Position numbers and translations under genes: made by a program. Of a DNA stretch of 64,000 nucleotides, positions 34,450 through 47,132 are shown piece by piece. Numbering within the stretch: position 1 is the stretch's first letter; each line of letters opens with the position of its first letter. The stretch covers positions 10,398,001 to 10,462,000 of the forward strand of contig NC_046676.1 of the NCBI RefSeq assembly GCF_003369915.1, given 5' to 3'. The notes under the pieces were generated by a model. That model was not told where the DNA came from, did no database searches, and saw nothing but the letters and a program-made list of their open reading frames with translations. The stretch comes from Drosophila miranda (lineage: Eukaryota; Arthropoda; Insecta; Diptera; Drosophilidae).

Positions 34450-37400
34450 TTAACATATTTTCGTCAACAAGTCAAAAGCCCCCGTACCATTGCGCACAGG
34501 GAGGCCGACCATCAAGCGACTTGAAGGGGAATTGAGGTCATCCGACCTGCCGAAGCCGGCGGCGCTCTTTAAGAATTGCAAACTCGACTCGAAAGACATT
34601 TGCTGGAGAGGAGAGGAAGAGTGCTCCATGCCCTTGCGCGACAGAGGTTGGAAGGTGCCATCAAAGGTCATGTAATCAGCTATCAGCGACAGGTGCCGAC
34701 GATCCACTGTAATGCCGTACACCTTGAACACGTTGCTAACCTCCTTGACAATGACTTGAGACGCTGCCTCAATGCCGTAAGTGCGCGCTATGGCATGAAT
34801 ATCATTGGAGTACAACCGATTCACATCCAATACCTTTTTGTGATGGAACATTTCACCCATATTGATGCCATCCGTCTTCAGGAGTTGCTCATCGTCGTTG
34901 CCCTTGTAGATGATGGCTCGCTTAATGTGCGGCACCTGGTGGACTACACTCTTGGCTGCCAGCTCACGTATAATGGAGGTCAGATCGGGCTTCTGGTAGC
35001 GAACACTCAGTTGCAGTTTAACCTTGCACCACAGATGATTCTCCTTGTCAAAAGTGTAATCTTTCACCATTTGGTTGCTAAGAAGCTTCTCCACCGACTT
35101 GTCATCTACATCGGCGTTCTCGTTGCCGTCTCCTCCGTTCTCCTCGTCGTCTTGGTCCTCCTCTTGCTCCTCATCGTCGTCTGTTGGCGGGCATAATAGA
35201 ATAGTAAGAACTTTAATGATCAATATATATCATTTATTGGGAATACTAACCATTAGCATCGTGTAGTTCTTCAACATCATCCGGATCATCGTAGTCCTTT
35301 TCATCTGTTTTGCGTTGCTTCAACTTCAGTCCTGTGGTGTCGTCATCGCCCTAAAGAAAAGTATCACGATATTAGGGCGCTGAATTAGCAGATATACAAG
35401 TTCTTTGTTTACGCCATCATCCGATGAATCTTCATCGTTGTCAGCAGCGCCTTTGTTCGGACCCATATAATCTGCGTTGTCCAGATCGTTATCTTCGTCC
35501 TTATTGTTTTCGCCCTCTTTTTTGTCATCGATTTCGATTCTAGAAAATGAATGTTTTTGCGGTCAAAGGGCTACTCTTCCAGAGCTACTCTTGTACTCAC
35601 ATTTTCGATGTTTTTTTGGCATTGGAAACTTTGAGGATGGCCCGAATTAGCTGCTTGAAGTAGGTCTGGTGCATGTACTTAATAATCCGCTTTGGTCGCA
35701 CACCATAGTCCTCTTTGTAGACCTCTCTGGGCAGGAACTGGAAGCGCAGCTCATACTCGTAGGCTCGTTCCGGCTCCAAGCTCAGACTGGTGCTGATGTG
35801 GACGGCTGCGAATGGGAAATTTCACATAAATAAGATATTTCTTGAAAGCTTATTCGAATTCTTACACTCCAAGAGATTGGCCAGAGTCACACAATTCAGA
35901 GCTATGCGCAACTTTTCGGCTTGAGCTTGCTGTCCCGGCCTGATGGGTATGTCCATGGAGGGCGTCTTTATGTTCGAGGAGGCCAGCATGAGAATCTCTC
36001 GAAGACGGGGAATACCCAGAGTTACGTTCATCTCACCACGACCGGCAAAATGGAAAGTGTTCAGCGTCATCTGTGTGGAGGGCTCTCCAATCGATTGGGC
36101 GGCAATCAAGCCTACGGGTTCTCCCGGCGCGGCCAATGCTTTGATGCTCTTCATACGCATTATGTCGCTTATTGTGTCCTTCTGGCTTGGCTGTTTGCGC
36201 GCATAGTCATCGATGAGTTTGCGCGTCCTCTCCGAGACGCTGCCGTAGTAAAGATCTTGCTTGTAGACGGCCACTGATGGGTCGGGACATGGAGCGTACT
36301 TCTTGCGATACAAGGCCTTGTCCTCGGCATCGGCCTTCTTCCACAATTTAAGCAGACCTTCGTCAAAGCGACTCCGACCTGTTTTCGCATTGATCTCATT
36401 GGGCCGCTTGACCTCTACCTCCTCGCGCAGCTCCTCAGAGAAATGAGTGAAAGCGGCCCGCAACTTGGCTGGTTTCTTTTTCTCCCAGCTCCGTATGTGC
36501 TTCTCATGGCGCAGCACTTTGGCCAGACCCTCCTCATCCTTCATCACCTGCAGCAGGCTGGGCCGCAAGATGGCTGAAGCATTTTGGGTGAGGAAGTCCG
36601 CACAGAACTTTTCGTTGAAGAACTTTGATTTGAGAATATCCAGACCGTCCTCGCCGTAGAGGAACTGCACGACACTGTTATCGCTATCACGGACAGTGAG
36701 ATCATAGTGGACACTCAAGCCCTCCAGATGCTTGATGAGGCAGCGCTGCAGGTAACCGGAACGAGATGTCTTCACTGCAGTATCAATTAGACCCTGAAAT
36801 TGGAGAGTGATTTAATATCCACAATGTGGGGCACGGAAAGACCTAAATCTTACCTCACGACCTGCCATGCAATGAAAGAAAAAGTCCTGCGGCTGTATGC
36901 CGGTCATAAATCGCCCATCGATGAAGCCACCCGACTTGGGTGACGTCTCAAAGGAAGTGAAGCTTGGCAGAGACTTGCCCGATATCATCAAGGGCGGTCT
37001 TTTGCCTTCCAACTCAATCTGCCCGAGAAGGCAGGAGATTTGCATGGTGTTGACCATGGATCCCTTGGCACCGGACAGCACCATCAGCTGCAGATTGTTT
37101 GAGGGGAACTTGGTGATGAGGCCACCAGGCAAGCAAGTTCTGGAAGGAAATTACAATTGTCAATGGAGCTCCCGTGGAGGCAGAATATTCCCGGCATACT
37201 TGTTGATATCATTGGTGAAGCCGTCTAGCAGTGATTTGTATTTGCGATCGAGCAGCACTCGGAATTTCGGATCCTTCACATAGGCCTCCTCCATTTGCTC
37301 GGCCAGCTCATCGTGGGGCGGGACATCGCCCAGCTCCAAGGCTGCGGCAACGGCACTGTTTCCCACGTCACGACACTCTTGTATGATCTGTCGTCTCTTG

Positions 37401-39955
37401 CGATCTGCCTCGCCAGTGACCAGAATGTCCTTGACACCCAGAGTAAAGCCCTCCAGTTGCAGAAAGAATGTGAAGACCTTAGTGAAGGCTGTGAGCAAGC
37501 GGGTGGACACATCGCCACCGTACAGCTCGTACATGCAGTGGATGAGGCCAAAAGTGGTCGCGCCGTACTGCTGCTTATCCAGAACACCGACCAGAAGCTC
37601 GCCTCTCCTTATTTGCACCTGGCTCTCGCTCAGCTCATGTTCCTGAGGATTGCTGCCATGCAGTGCTGGACGAGGACGTGCTACGTTCCAGTTCTTTGGG
37701 AAATTAGGAATCATTTTAGAACCGAGAAAACTATTCGAACTGATCCACTTACCTTGCCGCCGATCTTCGCAAACGAATCTAAATTGATCAGCTCATAGCC
37801 GTCGGGAATCAGGTTTATAATAATGGTGGACAGGACCTGCTTACCAGACCAGAGCATGGCCGGCTTGATCAGGGCCGGAGGCAGCAGCTTGACGTCTCCC
37901 TTCAAGTTCGAGAGCCCCTGGAAGACCAGTTGCTGGTAGTCCTCGCGGTTAAAGAATCGTCCGCGAATGGACAGCTTCACGCCCGAGATGACGTGATCCT
38001 GAATGAGGCCACCCAGGGGAGTGCCATCCTTTGGCACCAGGTAGTTGCTGGCCACATTCACCAGATTGTAGGCCTCCGCTCGGGCCACCTCGCTCTGCGG
38101 ATAGTGGGCATTCATCTCGTCGCCATCGAAATCGGCGTTGTATGCCTTGCAATTCGAGTAGTGGAGGCGGAAGGTCTTCTCGCCGCGCAAAATCCGCGCC
38201 TTATGGGCCATGATGGACGGCTTGTGCAGCGAGGGTTGACGATTGAGCAGCAGACAATCTCCGTTGAGCACGTGACGATGGACAATCTTAACGCCGTCCT
38301 TGGGATTGGACAGCAGCAGCTTGGCCATGCTAGCTCGCTTGGCTGCATTGTCCGCGGGTATGTAGGTGGTGAACCCATTGCTATCCTGTATGTAGTTCGC
38401 ACCGGGATGGACGTCCGGTCCGTTCATTACCATTTTGCGTAGATCCGACACGTTCCACTCGGTTACGGGGATGGGGTAGGAGAGTTTTCGGGCAAAGATA
38501 TCGGGTATGCCGATCTCGTCCACGTCTATATTGGGATCGGGCGTGATGACAGTACGTGCGGCATAGTTGACTCTCTTTCCCATCATATGCTTTCTGATGA
38601 GACCATCCTTCTTCTCCAGAACCTGCTTCAGGCCCTCGGCAGACTGCACTTCCCTCGACATATTCACATCGAGCAGGACATCGACTGATGTCTGCAGGGA
38701 CAGCCAAGCATTGTACAGCTTCTCGTGGGCATTCGATCCCTTCATATCCTGGTAGGCGGCCAATGCATGCTCCGTGAGCTTCTCCTGATTGCCCCTCATG
38801 TGCCTCAGCACCACATTCAAGACGTTGTTGTTCTCGATGATGTTGACGTAGATGTCCGTCTGGGGATTCCCCTTGACCATGCCGTTGACTACATTCATGG
38901 GACGGGCGCGAGGCGCCGTCACTGGTATGGTGTCCATGAAGAACATATCCACCGGGGAGTACCCGGAATCTGCTGCATCCGTGTTGCTTAAGCTCAGAAC
39001 GGGCATCAAAAGCCTCAATAGATCGGGATAGTTGGCATATATTTGCCTCAGATAGCGACGGCACTCATCTGCGAAAATGACCTTGTTCTGGCCACCGGTC
39101 TCAGCGCCATCACCGAGGCTGCAGGAGGAAATTGGTTGGTTGATTAGCGACTAAGTACTCGATGTACTCGATTTCTGCGCCCTTACCGCTCTTTGATGTC
39201 TGCTATGGTCACGTAGAAGACCAATCGCCGATGCATGTACCGCACATAGCGCATTGACTTATTGCAGTGTCTGCATTTCTTGCCGGGCCGCTGCAGGGCA
39301 GAATGTGTGACGGCCGTGCGTAAGGAACAGGTGGACTTCGTAGAATGGGTGGGTTCCGTTCCACTTTTCAAGAGCAGCTCATGCATGGCAGCGATGCGGG
39401 GATGGACGGCGTCGCCATTATCCAGCTTGATCAGCTCCTCGCTGTTCTGACAGACGATTTCCGATTTGAAGATCTCCAGCTCCTGCGCCTCAATAATATA
39501 TCCGGCATCGATGAGTCGCAGTTGAAGCATAATAATCTCACATTCGTGATCTATAAGGAAAAGTGGTTAGATCCATACGATACTGTGGTCTCCATCATTC
39601 ATTATCCCTCACCTTTCATTTGCAACTTGAAGCAATGCAAACAGAATATGCAGAGCAGGCGCTGAACCAGCTTAATGAAGAAGGGATTGTAGACGAGAGT
39701 GCCCAGCTCTATGTGGCCCATGTGGCCGGGACAGTCCTGCATCTTCAGGCACGTCCCACATGGATCTATGCAGCGTCCGTACGAACCCATGCGTATATCA
39801 TACAGACCACCTGGCATGGGATGACCCAAGGCATCGAAGGCGATGCCAGTTATCACCTTTACGACGCTCAGCTTTCGTATCTCCTGGTCGGTGAAAACAG
39901 CAAACTCCAGGTCCGAGGGGAACATGTGGACATCCAGCGGCGTTTTAGAACCCAT
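34450..39955 (-). CDS. RpI1: RNA polymerase I largest subunit
   Basis: Ten exons join in frame: 39613-39955, 39187-39550, 37753-39118, 37200-37693, 36854-37139, 35866-36793, 35601-35805, 35413-35539, 35251-35350, 34450-35180. They give 1647 codons plus stop, close to the length I recall for the fly protein (about 1640). Visible parts: the N-terminal zinc module ([16 protein letters not shown], about residues 68-83); the metal-binding [10 protein letters not shown] near residue 560; the funnel and trigger-loop region with [26 protein letters not shown] in exon 6; and the Pol I-specific acidic insert spread over exons 8-10 ([14 protein letters not shown]). It transcribes pre-rRNA in the nucleolus, and all catalytic motifs are intact. 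Exon 4 ends at a GTATGC donor; reading through it would add a short tail and stop. Confidence 0.96.
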
Positions 39956-40305
39956 TTTAATGGAATTTCTGAACGCTTTTTAGTCAAAATTGATATAAAT
40001 AATACGAAAACTGTAAGCGCGCACGTGTAGTCAAGTAATCGATATATATATCCAGTACCGAATAGCTGTAGCGCTAGTGAAGAGTTTTTGTCGATAGCAA
40101 AACAGCTGATAAAATGCCATTTCACAACACTTATTTGCCGCTTTTAATCAGTTCACAATTGAAATTCAAATTCAAATTTGAAACGTGTTTTATATTTATT
40201 TAATTACGCACAAATATAAACATTGAAAATATAAGTGGATAGACTACAGCTAAGATTTGTTGGTTACTTTTAGAACTTATCACAAGTCAACTGATATTGC
40301 CAGTT
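39956..40305. other. RpI1 promoter and carboxylesterase 3' region
   Basis: Holds an ATCGATA DRE-like core at 40038-40044 and GTCGATAG near 40088 upstream of RpI1, and the 3' untranslated region of the carboxylesterase. No independent gene seen. Confidence 0.5.
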
Positions 40306-40617
40306 CTTAACAGCCAGATTTGGCTCGAATTTGCTGGGGACAGGATCCAGGAGTTCCTCAACAGTCCCACTTCCTGCTCCAGCTCCTGCTCCTCCAGCAG
40401 CGGGGGTAGCCTTGAAGTCGTACGGCTGTAATTGTCTGGGACGTCGGGCACGTTGGTTGAGAGGCTGCTCCCTTCGCTCGCGTTCAGCCTCGCCCTCGCC
40501 TCGCTCACGTTTCGCTGCACGACCACCTTTGCGCCAGGACTCGACACTGGCAATGCCCGAGGTCGCCTGTCCATCCTTTCTACCGCCAAAGATGGTCGTC
40601 CAGCGAAACCACTTGTG
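40306..40617 (-). other. In-frame 103-codon extension after the carboxylesterase UGA
   Basis: Directly after the TGA at 40618-40620 the same frame stays open for 103 codons and ends in TAA at 40306-40308. It begins HKWFRWTTIFGG, then a strongly basic/acidic stretch (GGRAAKRERGEGEAERERREQ), then an Ala/Gly run and a tail ending in EPKSGC. Codon third positions are G/C-rich, like the gene upstream. The context UGA followed by C is the leakiest known in Drosophila. It could be a readthrough tail, an alternative exon reached by splicing around the stop, or chance. Confidence 0.5.
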
Positions 40618-42808
40618 TCATAAGCAATAGCAGTCCGACGCCGACGATGCGTTTCGTCTTCCCAGCGAATCCGGATTGCGTTTCAGCAGATAGACGCAGA
40701 GACAGAGACAAGCCAGAAGAAGACAGACCAAGCCCAACATTGCATAGAAGCCCTGCCGATAGCGCGCTGCATCCGCGTGGGCCTCCAAGAGACGCACCCT
40801 CTGCCCCAATGCCCCACCGCGGAATTCATTGTCCTTTTCAAGAGGCAGCAGCACCTGCCAGAACCCATAGACGCGCTGCAAGTGACCGGAAAACCCGGAA
40901 TCCTGTTGGTTGCTGGACGTGTAGGAGTTGGAGAGGCCGGCTCTGTACGTGTCGTGGCGATTCGTCCGTGACAGGCTGCGGTCGATGCCCGCTGCCGTGT
41001 CCCCTCTCAGCAGTTTATCGATTTCGGCTTCGTCCAAGCCCCCAGACTGGATGGGCTTCGCCTGTTGCTCGCCCAAGCTGTAGATGAAGGGATTCTGGCG
41101 ATTGTAGGGCAGCCAGGCATCGTAGATTCTGCCTGGCGTGGGATTGCCGCTCTTCACGAAGTTGGCAAAGGCTCCCCGCAGCTTCCTGCAGAGCTGCTCC
41201 TCCTCGCCAGTGAAGCGACGTCGGGCTATCTGCTGGAACAGACTCGGCCCCAGGAGCAGGGGCAAGTCGGAGCTGTGCGAGGCACCCGCAAAGAGGTTCT
41301 TTCTGCCCCTCATGTCCATCGCATGGGACTGGTCGAAGACATAGGCGTAGCTGGTGGAACCATTGAGCATGTCCAAGAGACGGAAGAATGGCAGCTCGTA
41401 GAGGGACTCCGACAGGAGTCGCTGCATCCCATTCAACAGATGGACGACACTTCCCCCCCTCTCGGGCACTCCGTTGAAGTAGCGCCACTTGATGGCTGCC
41501 ATCTGCGAACCGTTCTCATCGTTGCCCGCCTCCAGAGAGCGCAGGACATTGGGCATCACTGTGTGATTGATGTACTCCTGCAGCGCCAGTTGGCCCTCTC
41601 GGGCCACATCCAGCCAGTAGTCCTGCAGGAAGGCGCCCTCATTCGAGGTGATTCCCAGGAGCACTGGAGGGAGCGTCTGATTGTGGAGTCGCTCCTCCAA
41701 TCCTCTCCACAAGACAACCCCGAGCTGGTTACTGCCGTTGCCATGGTTGTAGACACTCTCGTAGGCTCTCAGCAAATCCTCCTGGCTCGTCCTGCGCAAG
41801 CAGCCGAGCAGTTGCCGGCGCTGGGCTTCTTCGAACTGGCAGCCCAGTTTCTGGATCAGCACTCGGCCCGTTTCCATGATGCGCTGATCATGCCCAGAGC
41901 CCAGGGAGCGCAGAACGGGGCCGGGCGACATGAGCACCAATTGCTTCACCAGATTGGACTCTTCCAGAGCACTGGCCAGAACCAGAGCTGCTCCTCCACT
42001 GCCATGGCCCAGTAGGGTGATCTGGTCCGGATTGCCCCCGAAGGCATCGGCGTTTCTTTGAATCCATCTGATCGCCAGCCTCACATCGGTGAGTCCGTAG
42101 TTTCCCGGCAGCTGACGATGCCCCTCCCCTAATCCCAGCCAGCCGTAGATGTTGTTCCGATACTGCACGCTTATCACGACGATTCCCTCCGCGGCCAGGT
42201 CCAGGCCATTGATGCGATTCCGAGGCCAATCGTAGGCGAACTCCTCGCCCGTGATGATCACCGCTATGGGCAGTTTTCCGTACCGCAGCCCCGTCTCCGG
42301 TGTCCAAATGTTCAAGTACAGGCAGTCCTCATCCGTCTGCGTGGCTCTGGGAATGCCGCCACCGCCGGCGACCCCTCCATCCGAGCCCTCATCGTAGATG
42401 GTGTTCGAGAGTTGGGGGCAAATGGGCCGCATGGCCATGGCCTGGAGCGTGCGATTCCAGTTGAGGCTCGGCTTGGCGGGCTTTATGGAATATACGAGAA
42501 CATTTTTAGATACTTCACCTCCATTTGCCTCAGTTTTTGGATTTAAACATTACTTACCGCAAAACGCAGGTCGGCCACGGGCGGCTGGGCATAGGGGATT
42601 CCCAGAAAGGCATAGACAGCGCTACGTGTCCCATCCGGAAAGACCTTGAGCTGAAATCGATGGATGGTTGGCATCACTTCACACTTGATCGCTTCGGAGT
42701 ACTCACGCCAATTAGATCGCCCTGCTCCAGCTTTATGTGGGTTTGCTGGGCCCCAACGGCAGCCAGGAGCATCAGGAGGCGGCAATGAATCCTTAATGTG
42801 TTCCGCAT
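40618..42808 (-). CDS. Membrane-anchored type-B carboxylesterase
   Basis: Three exons, 42707-42808, 42558-42650 and 40618-42480, give 685 codons plus stop. An N-terminal signal peptide (LLMLLAAVGAQQ) is followed by the esterase fold: AFLGIPYAQPP, EDCLYLNIWTP, and the nucleophile elbow GHGSGG. SNEGAF and GASHSSDLPLL supply candidate acid and His, so the catalytic triad looks complete. Near the C-terminus, after a Ser/Arg-rich stalk, LGLVCLLLACLCLCVYLL is a single membrane span with a short cytosolic tail. This is the layout of neuroligin-like cholinesterase-family proteins, but with an apparently active site. The D. melanogaster counterpart is probably CG12869 (from memory). Substrate unknown. 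The frame continues past the stop, as described for 40306-40617. Confidence 0.9.
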
Positions 42809-44869
42809 TATTCCAACGAGCACTTTTTAGCTTTCACTTCTACAAATGTGTATGGCACAACACTTTTGCATAGTTCATGGCGCATTTAAGCGCATTTATT
42901 AATTATGTCGCTTTATTTTTTATAAAAAAAATTACATATATAAATGCTTCGTTGGGGATATTTTTTCACAGCGAAACTATTTGTCCACTCGACGCTAGAA
43001 TGTAAACTGAGCGACACACAAAAAAAAAAAAACAAACACCATCACCATTTCATGGAAAATGTTTTGTGCTCACCAAAATTTCTGCTAGAATTATTTCAAT
43101 GGTTTTCTGGTGTCATTACAGCTGCCGCACCGCACCGCACCAAATCATTCATGCATCCATAGATCAAAACAAGAGAGAACAGAGACACCACCACGCAACA
43201 GCAACAATATGGCATGGTTGGTATGCATGTGGCAGGAAGGGAGTCGTGTCATGGTTACGGCTCCACTCGCTGGAGCTGGAGCTGGAGCTGAAGCCTAAAC
43301 CGAAAATCCATCCCCCTATTCCCATCCATTCGAGGGTTGATTGGTGATTGATTCGAAATATAGTAGATGCATTCTTCAGAATTGCTTTTGTACTAGTTTG
43401 ATGGCTTGCTCTTGATTTTCTGGCATCCAATTTCATTACATTTTCAGTCTTCCCCCCACGGAACTTCTAGTGCCGCCCTCGCACTTGTTTTTCATTGAGT
43501 TCGACTTTTATTCGTACTGTTAATGTCCAACAAAAATAACTCAGAGCTTCCCAGCCCCCGCCTTCCCCGGCTGCCAGATGAAGTTGTCGCATTTCTCGTA
43601 TTGCCGGGCACTCTGCAGCAACTAATTTTCCATTAATGGTGGAGTAATTCCAGCTCTGGTCCACTCTGGTGGTGGATTCTCGACCGGTCCGACTCTGTGC
43701 GCCGAGGCGGAGTTCCGGTCTGCGGACTTTAGCGGCCGATCATTTGTGTTTGTGTGCGGGAGAGTGCTCATAATTAACATCAATATAGTCATGACTCTGA
43801 CTCCGAGGCTGTTCCAGCATCGCATCTCCCCCCGGCCAGCACTGGGCGCATTTATCTATTTTAATTAGTTTAAAATATAATTTGTTTGTTGACCTACGCG
43901 GATTACCAGCAGCTCCCTCAGAAGCCAATCTGCCATTGGCTCCCGCTCCCACTCTCCCTCCTGCTGCCGTTTCCAGAGCGATGTGCATAATTTCCAGTTA
44001 ATTACGGGCCTACAAAATGCACATTTAAATGGTCCCCCCCCCCTGCCATATCCATCTGCCTGGCCTGGCCTGGCCTGGCCTGGCCTGGCTTAATCAATTT
44101 ATGTTTGCCTATGTGGGCGGTTCGCTTCTGTTTGCCGTCCTGGCCGGTTCAGCGGCGGTTCTGGGCAGGTCGATGTTCAATTATAACAAATGGCAGTCAC
44201 GTCCTACTTTGGCCATTGTGATGTCCCTGCATGTTGGCCATAAACAAATTAACGTTGCTGTTGGCCCTTAAAAACCACGCCAAAGGCTGATGCCCGGTGC
44301 TCATCTTTGGTCGGCGCGGTTGGTTATTAAATTATAAGCTATTCGAATATATGTATGTACCTACTATACGTACATATATGTGAATATAGAAATGTATACC
44401 CTCATTATAAATTCACATTACCACAGAGCCTCAATCTGCAATGATGTGCGACCGCCGAACGCCAGCACTGATTGACTGATAGTTCCCATGGCAGCTATTA
44501 AAACCGATTTTCAGATATAAATTTACTCAACATTTTGGTATTTGTATGGTCTTTCCCATAAGAGAGACGATTGTTTATAGAAGTTTTCTCTCTCACTGCA
44601 ACATATTGAAGTATCCAAAAAAATCACAGAAAATTGGCACTTTTAACTTTTTTAACGAAAAAATGTCCAATGCCTTCGCGGAGATATGCTTTTACATTTA
44701 ATAAGTTGGAAAACTAGCACTGAATATTATATGAATATGTTATAGATGGACAAATATTATAATACAGATAGTACTATCCAATTCGCATTTTTGCCCCAAC
44801 CTCAAGAACCACTTCTGTTTGGCTTATATCTTTGAAACCAGGGCAATAATATGGCAATTTTGTTGGTAA
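42809..44869. other. Gene-poor stretch upstream of the carboxylesterase
   Basis: Contains the promoter of the minus-strand esterase and otherwise unique AT-rich sequence. I found no exon with family resemblance. Several overlapping frames near 43066-43660 are chance. Confidence 0.45.
44058..44090. repeat. (GCCTG)n pentanucleotide repeat
   Basis: Six to seven head-to-tail copies of GCCTG. Confidence 0.9.
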
Positions 44870-45480
44870 ATATACAGTGGCGAGCACATGTGGATACATG
44901 TTTATCACTTTTCACTTTAAGCGCCTGTAAAATCTTTAAATATAAATCAATCCTCACTTTATAGCAAGACGGTAGCCCGACGCACAAGACTAAATTCCTG
45001 AAATATCGTCCCAATAACTCGAGTTTTCACTGAATCCAGTGGCCTGCTCAATAGCCCAAATCTAAATCCCATTGAAAATCGATGGGCTCTGTTTAAAAAA
45101 CATTGGAAAAGTACGAATCTGCCCCAAATGGATTGGGTGAGTCTTTGGGAGCGCGAGAGGTCGGAGTGGCGCATGATACCTTGCCAGCACCTACTAAATT
45201 TAGTCGAGAGTATGCCAATACTTATTCGAAATATGATAAAAGCTAAGGCCCTTTGGAACAAATATTTTTTAAAAATTATTACAGTAAAAAAATTTGGACA
45301 CATGCTCTTTTCTTGAACAAATTAAAATCTCTCAAGGAAAAGGATCTTTTTGAATTGAAATGATTGTCTTTTTTCATTCTTAATAAATTAATGAATCTTT
45401 AAAAAAAAGAATCACAAGGATTGATTTATATTTAAAGATTTTACAGGCGCTTAAAGTGAAAAGTGATAAACTGTATGTCC
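44870..45480 (+). mobile_element. Internally deleted Tc1-type DNA transposon
   Basis: Ends with inverted repeats: 44901-44954 and 45417-45470 are exact reverse complements over 54 bp, beginning TTTATCACTTTTCACTTTAA. Between them, the plus strand carries a decayed Tc1 transposase C-terminus with a PNLNPIEN-like block and LWERERSEW...LVESMP...IKAKALWNKY (45128-45316). The 5' two-thirds of a normal transposase is missing, so the element is about 0.6 kb where 1.6-1.7 kb is usual. The outer few bases of the two ends differ. Confidence 0.85.
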
Positions 45481-46784
45481 AACCAATTACAATTCAACGA
45501 GAATAATTTTCTTTTTTCAAAATTTGACTTTTTTATTGTTTTTTTTTTTTAACATATTGTCGTGCGAGATTTGCATGATCTACTCGCCGTAGATTAGCCA
45601 GGACTACTCCCAGGCGACAGCCTTCAAGTTTATCTGCTAGACTGCACATCCACACATTTTTGAAAGAGCCAAAATTTCTGCCAACGTTGTTTCCCCTTCT
45701 GCTTGCAAATTAATGAAGTTTGGCGCTTCGGTGCACTTTGGCTTCGTTTCGGTTCGTTCAGCGTTCAGAGGGAGGGTCCTTGACAGCATTTAATTACAGT
45801 TCAGGATGCGAGGACAATGATTGCTTGAATGGCGTATCATCGATGCAGGCGTGTCTCCATTGATTGAATCAGTTAATGGACTCTTTCACTCAACCCTTCA
45901 GCCTTGATTTGTAACTCTGCCAAAAGATGTGCCCAAAGCGCAGTTTTAAAGACTCTTAAAAAATGGTTAATTTCTAAAATTCTTAAATGTACGAGCATTT
46001 TTGGTGTATTTTTCCACAGGCTACACCCCACTGGTGGTCGCTCGCTTCCGACATTGCAAGCCCCGTTGACACTGTCAAGGTTTTTGTATTTTCTCTTTTT
46101 GGGGAGTCCTCCGTTTGGGGTGCAGCGAAACGCACGGCGGACAGCAGCCAACAAAGCAACCGCCAGAGTACTTCCCCCCACCCCCCACCACCCTTACTAT
46201 GGTACACATATGGTAGTTGTAGTATTTCGCGCTACAATATTTTGCATTAATTAGAAAGTGGGCCATGTTCAAGCACTCCACCACCCCCCCTCCCGTTTAC
46301 ATGCTCGAGTCCGTTAAGTGCTCCCGACTTGTGTGTGCGTGGCTGTGGCTGCAGGCATAAACAAAATGGCTGCCGCTGCTGGCATTCGCGCTGTTTGTCT
46401 GCAGAACCGTTAAATTAGGCTTAAAGCAGCAAAAAAAAAAAAACACGAAAAAAACTAAACCGAAAACCCCCCAAGAACCGCAACAAGTTTTGTGCATTGT
46501 TTTGCTAAGTACCTCCTAACGCAAAACTGCTGCAGGATGCTGGTTCGTCTCCTTGCTGTTATTTCTGCTAATTACGTAATTACAGCAGAAGGCGCCTGCC
46601 ACTGGGTACAACCATTGTTCCAAAAACAAAGCGAGTGCTTTGAACTGTGCTTGAAATTCACAGAATGGTGGATTTTCTTAAATCATACATGGAAGATATT
46701 ACAAACATAGGTTATTGATAATAATAAATCGCGGTATACTGGAACAATTAGCTTTAATTTCACGCCTTGATCTCTGCGTCTGGC
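45481..46784. other. Intergenic, no gene seen
   Basis: AT-rich with poly-A/T tracts. Overlapping frames near 45870-46500 occur on both strands and in several phases, without splice context or family resemblance. Confidence 0.4.
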
Positions 46785-47132
46785 AGCGATTCTCTTTTTA
46801 CTGGTGTTCCTCTGCTGTGCTCTCCAGCTGTTACTCTGCTGTTGATCTGCTGTTACTGCTTTAAATGCTGTTGCTATGCTTTTACTCTGCTGTTGATCTG
46901 CTCTTACTGCTGTTGCTCTGCTGTTTGTCTGCTATTACTCTGCTGTTGATGTGCTGTTACTGCTCTTGATCTGCTGTTACTGCTGTTGACATGCTGTTAC
47001 ACTGCTGTTACACTGCTGTTGCTCTGCTGTTTGTCTGCTCTTTTTCTGCTGTTACTGCTGTTGACATGCTGTTACACTGCTGTTGACATGCTGTTGATCT
47101 GCTCTTACTCTGCTGTTGATCTGCTTTTAGGT
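46785..47132. repeat. Degenerate CTGCTGTT minisatellite
   Basis: About 350 bp built from units such as CTGCTGTTACTCTG and CTGCTGTTGATCTG in irregular order. On the plus strand it yields Leu/Cys-rich frames that are not genes. Confidence 0.85.

Noticed and set aside
40287-40589. 100-codon minus-strand frame downstream of the esterase
   Set aside because: Overlaps the in-frame extension in another phase and has a less protein-like composition; the extension is the better reading.
41065-42015. 316-codon plus-strand frame
   Set aside because: Antisense shadow of the carboxylesterase exon, with no family resemblance.
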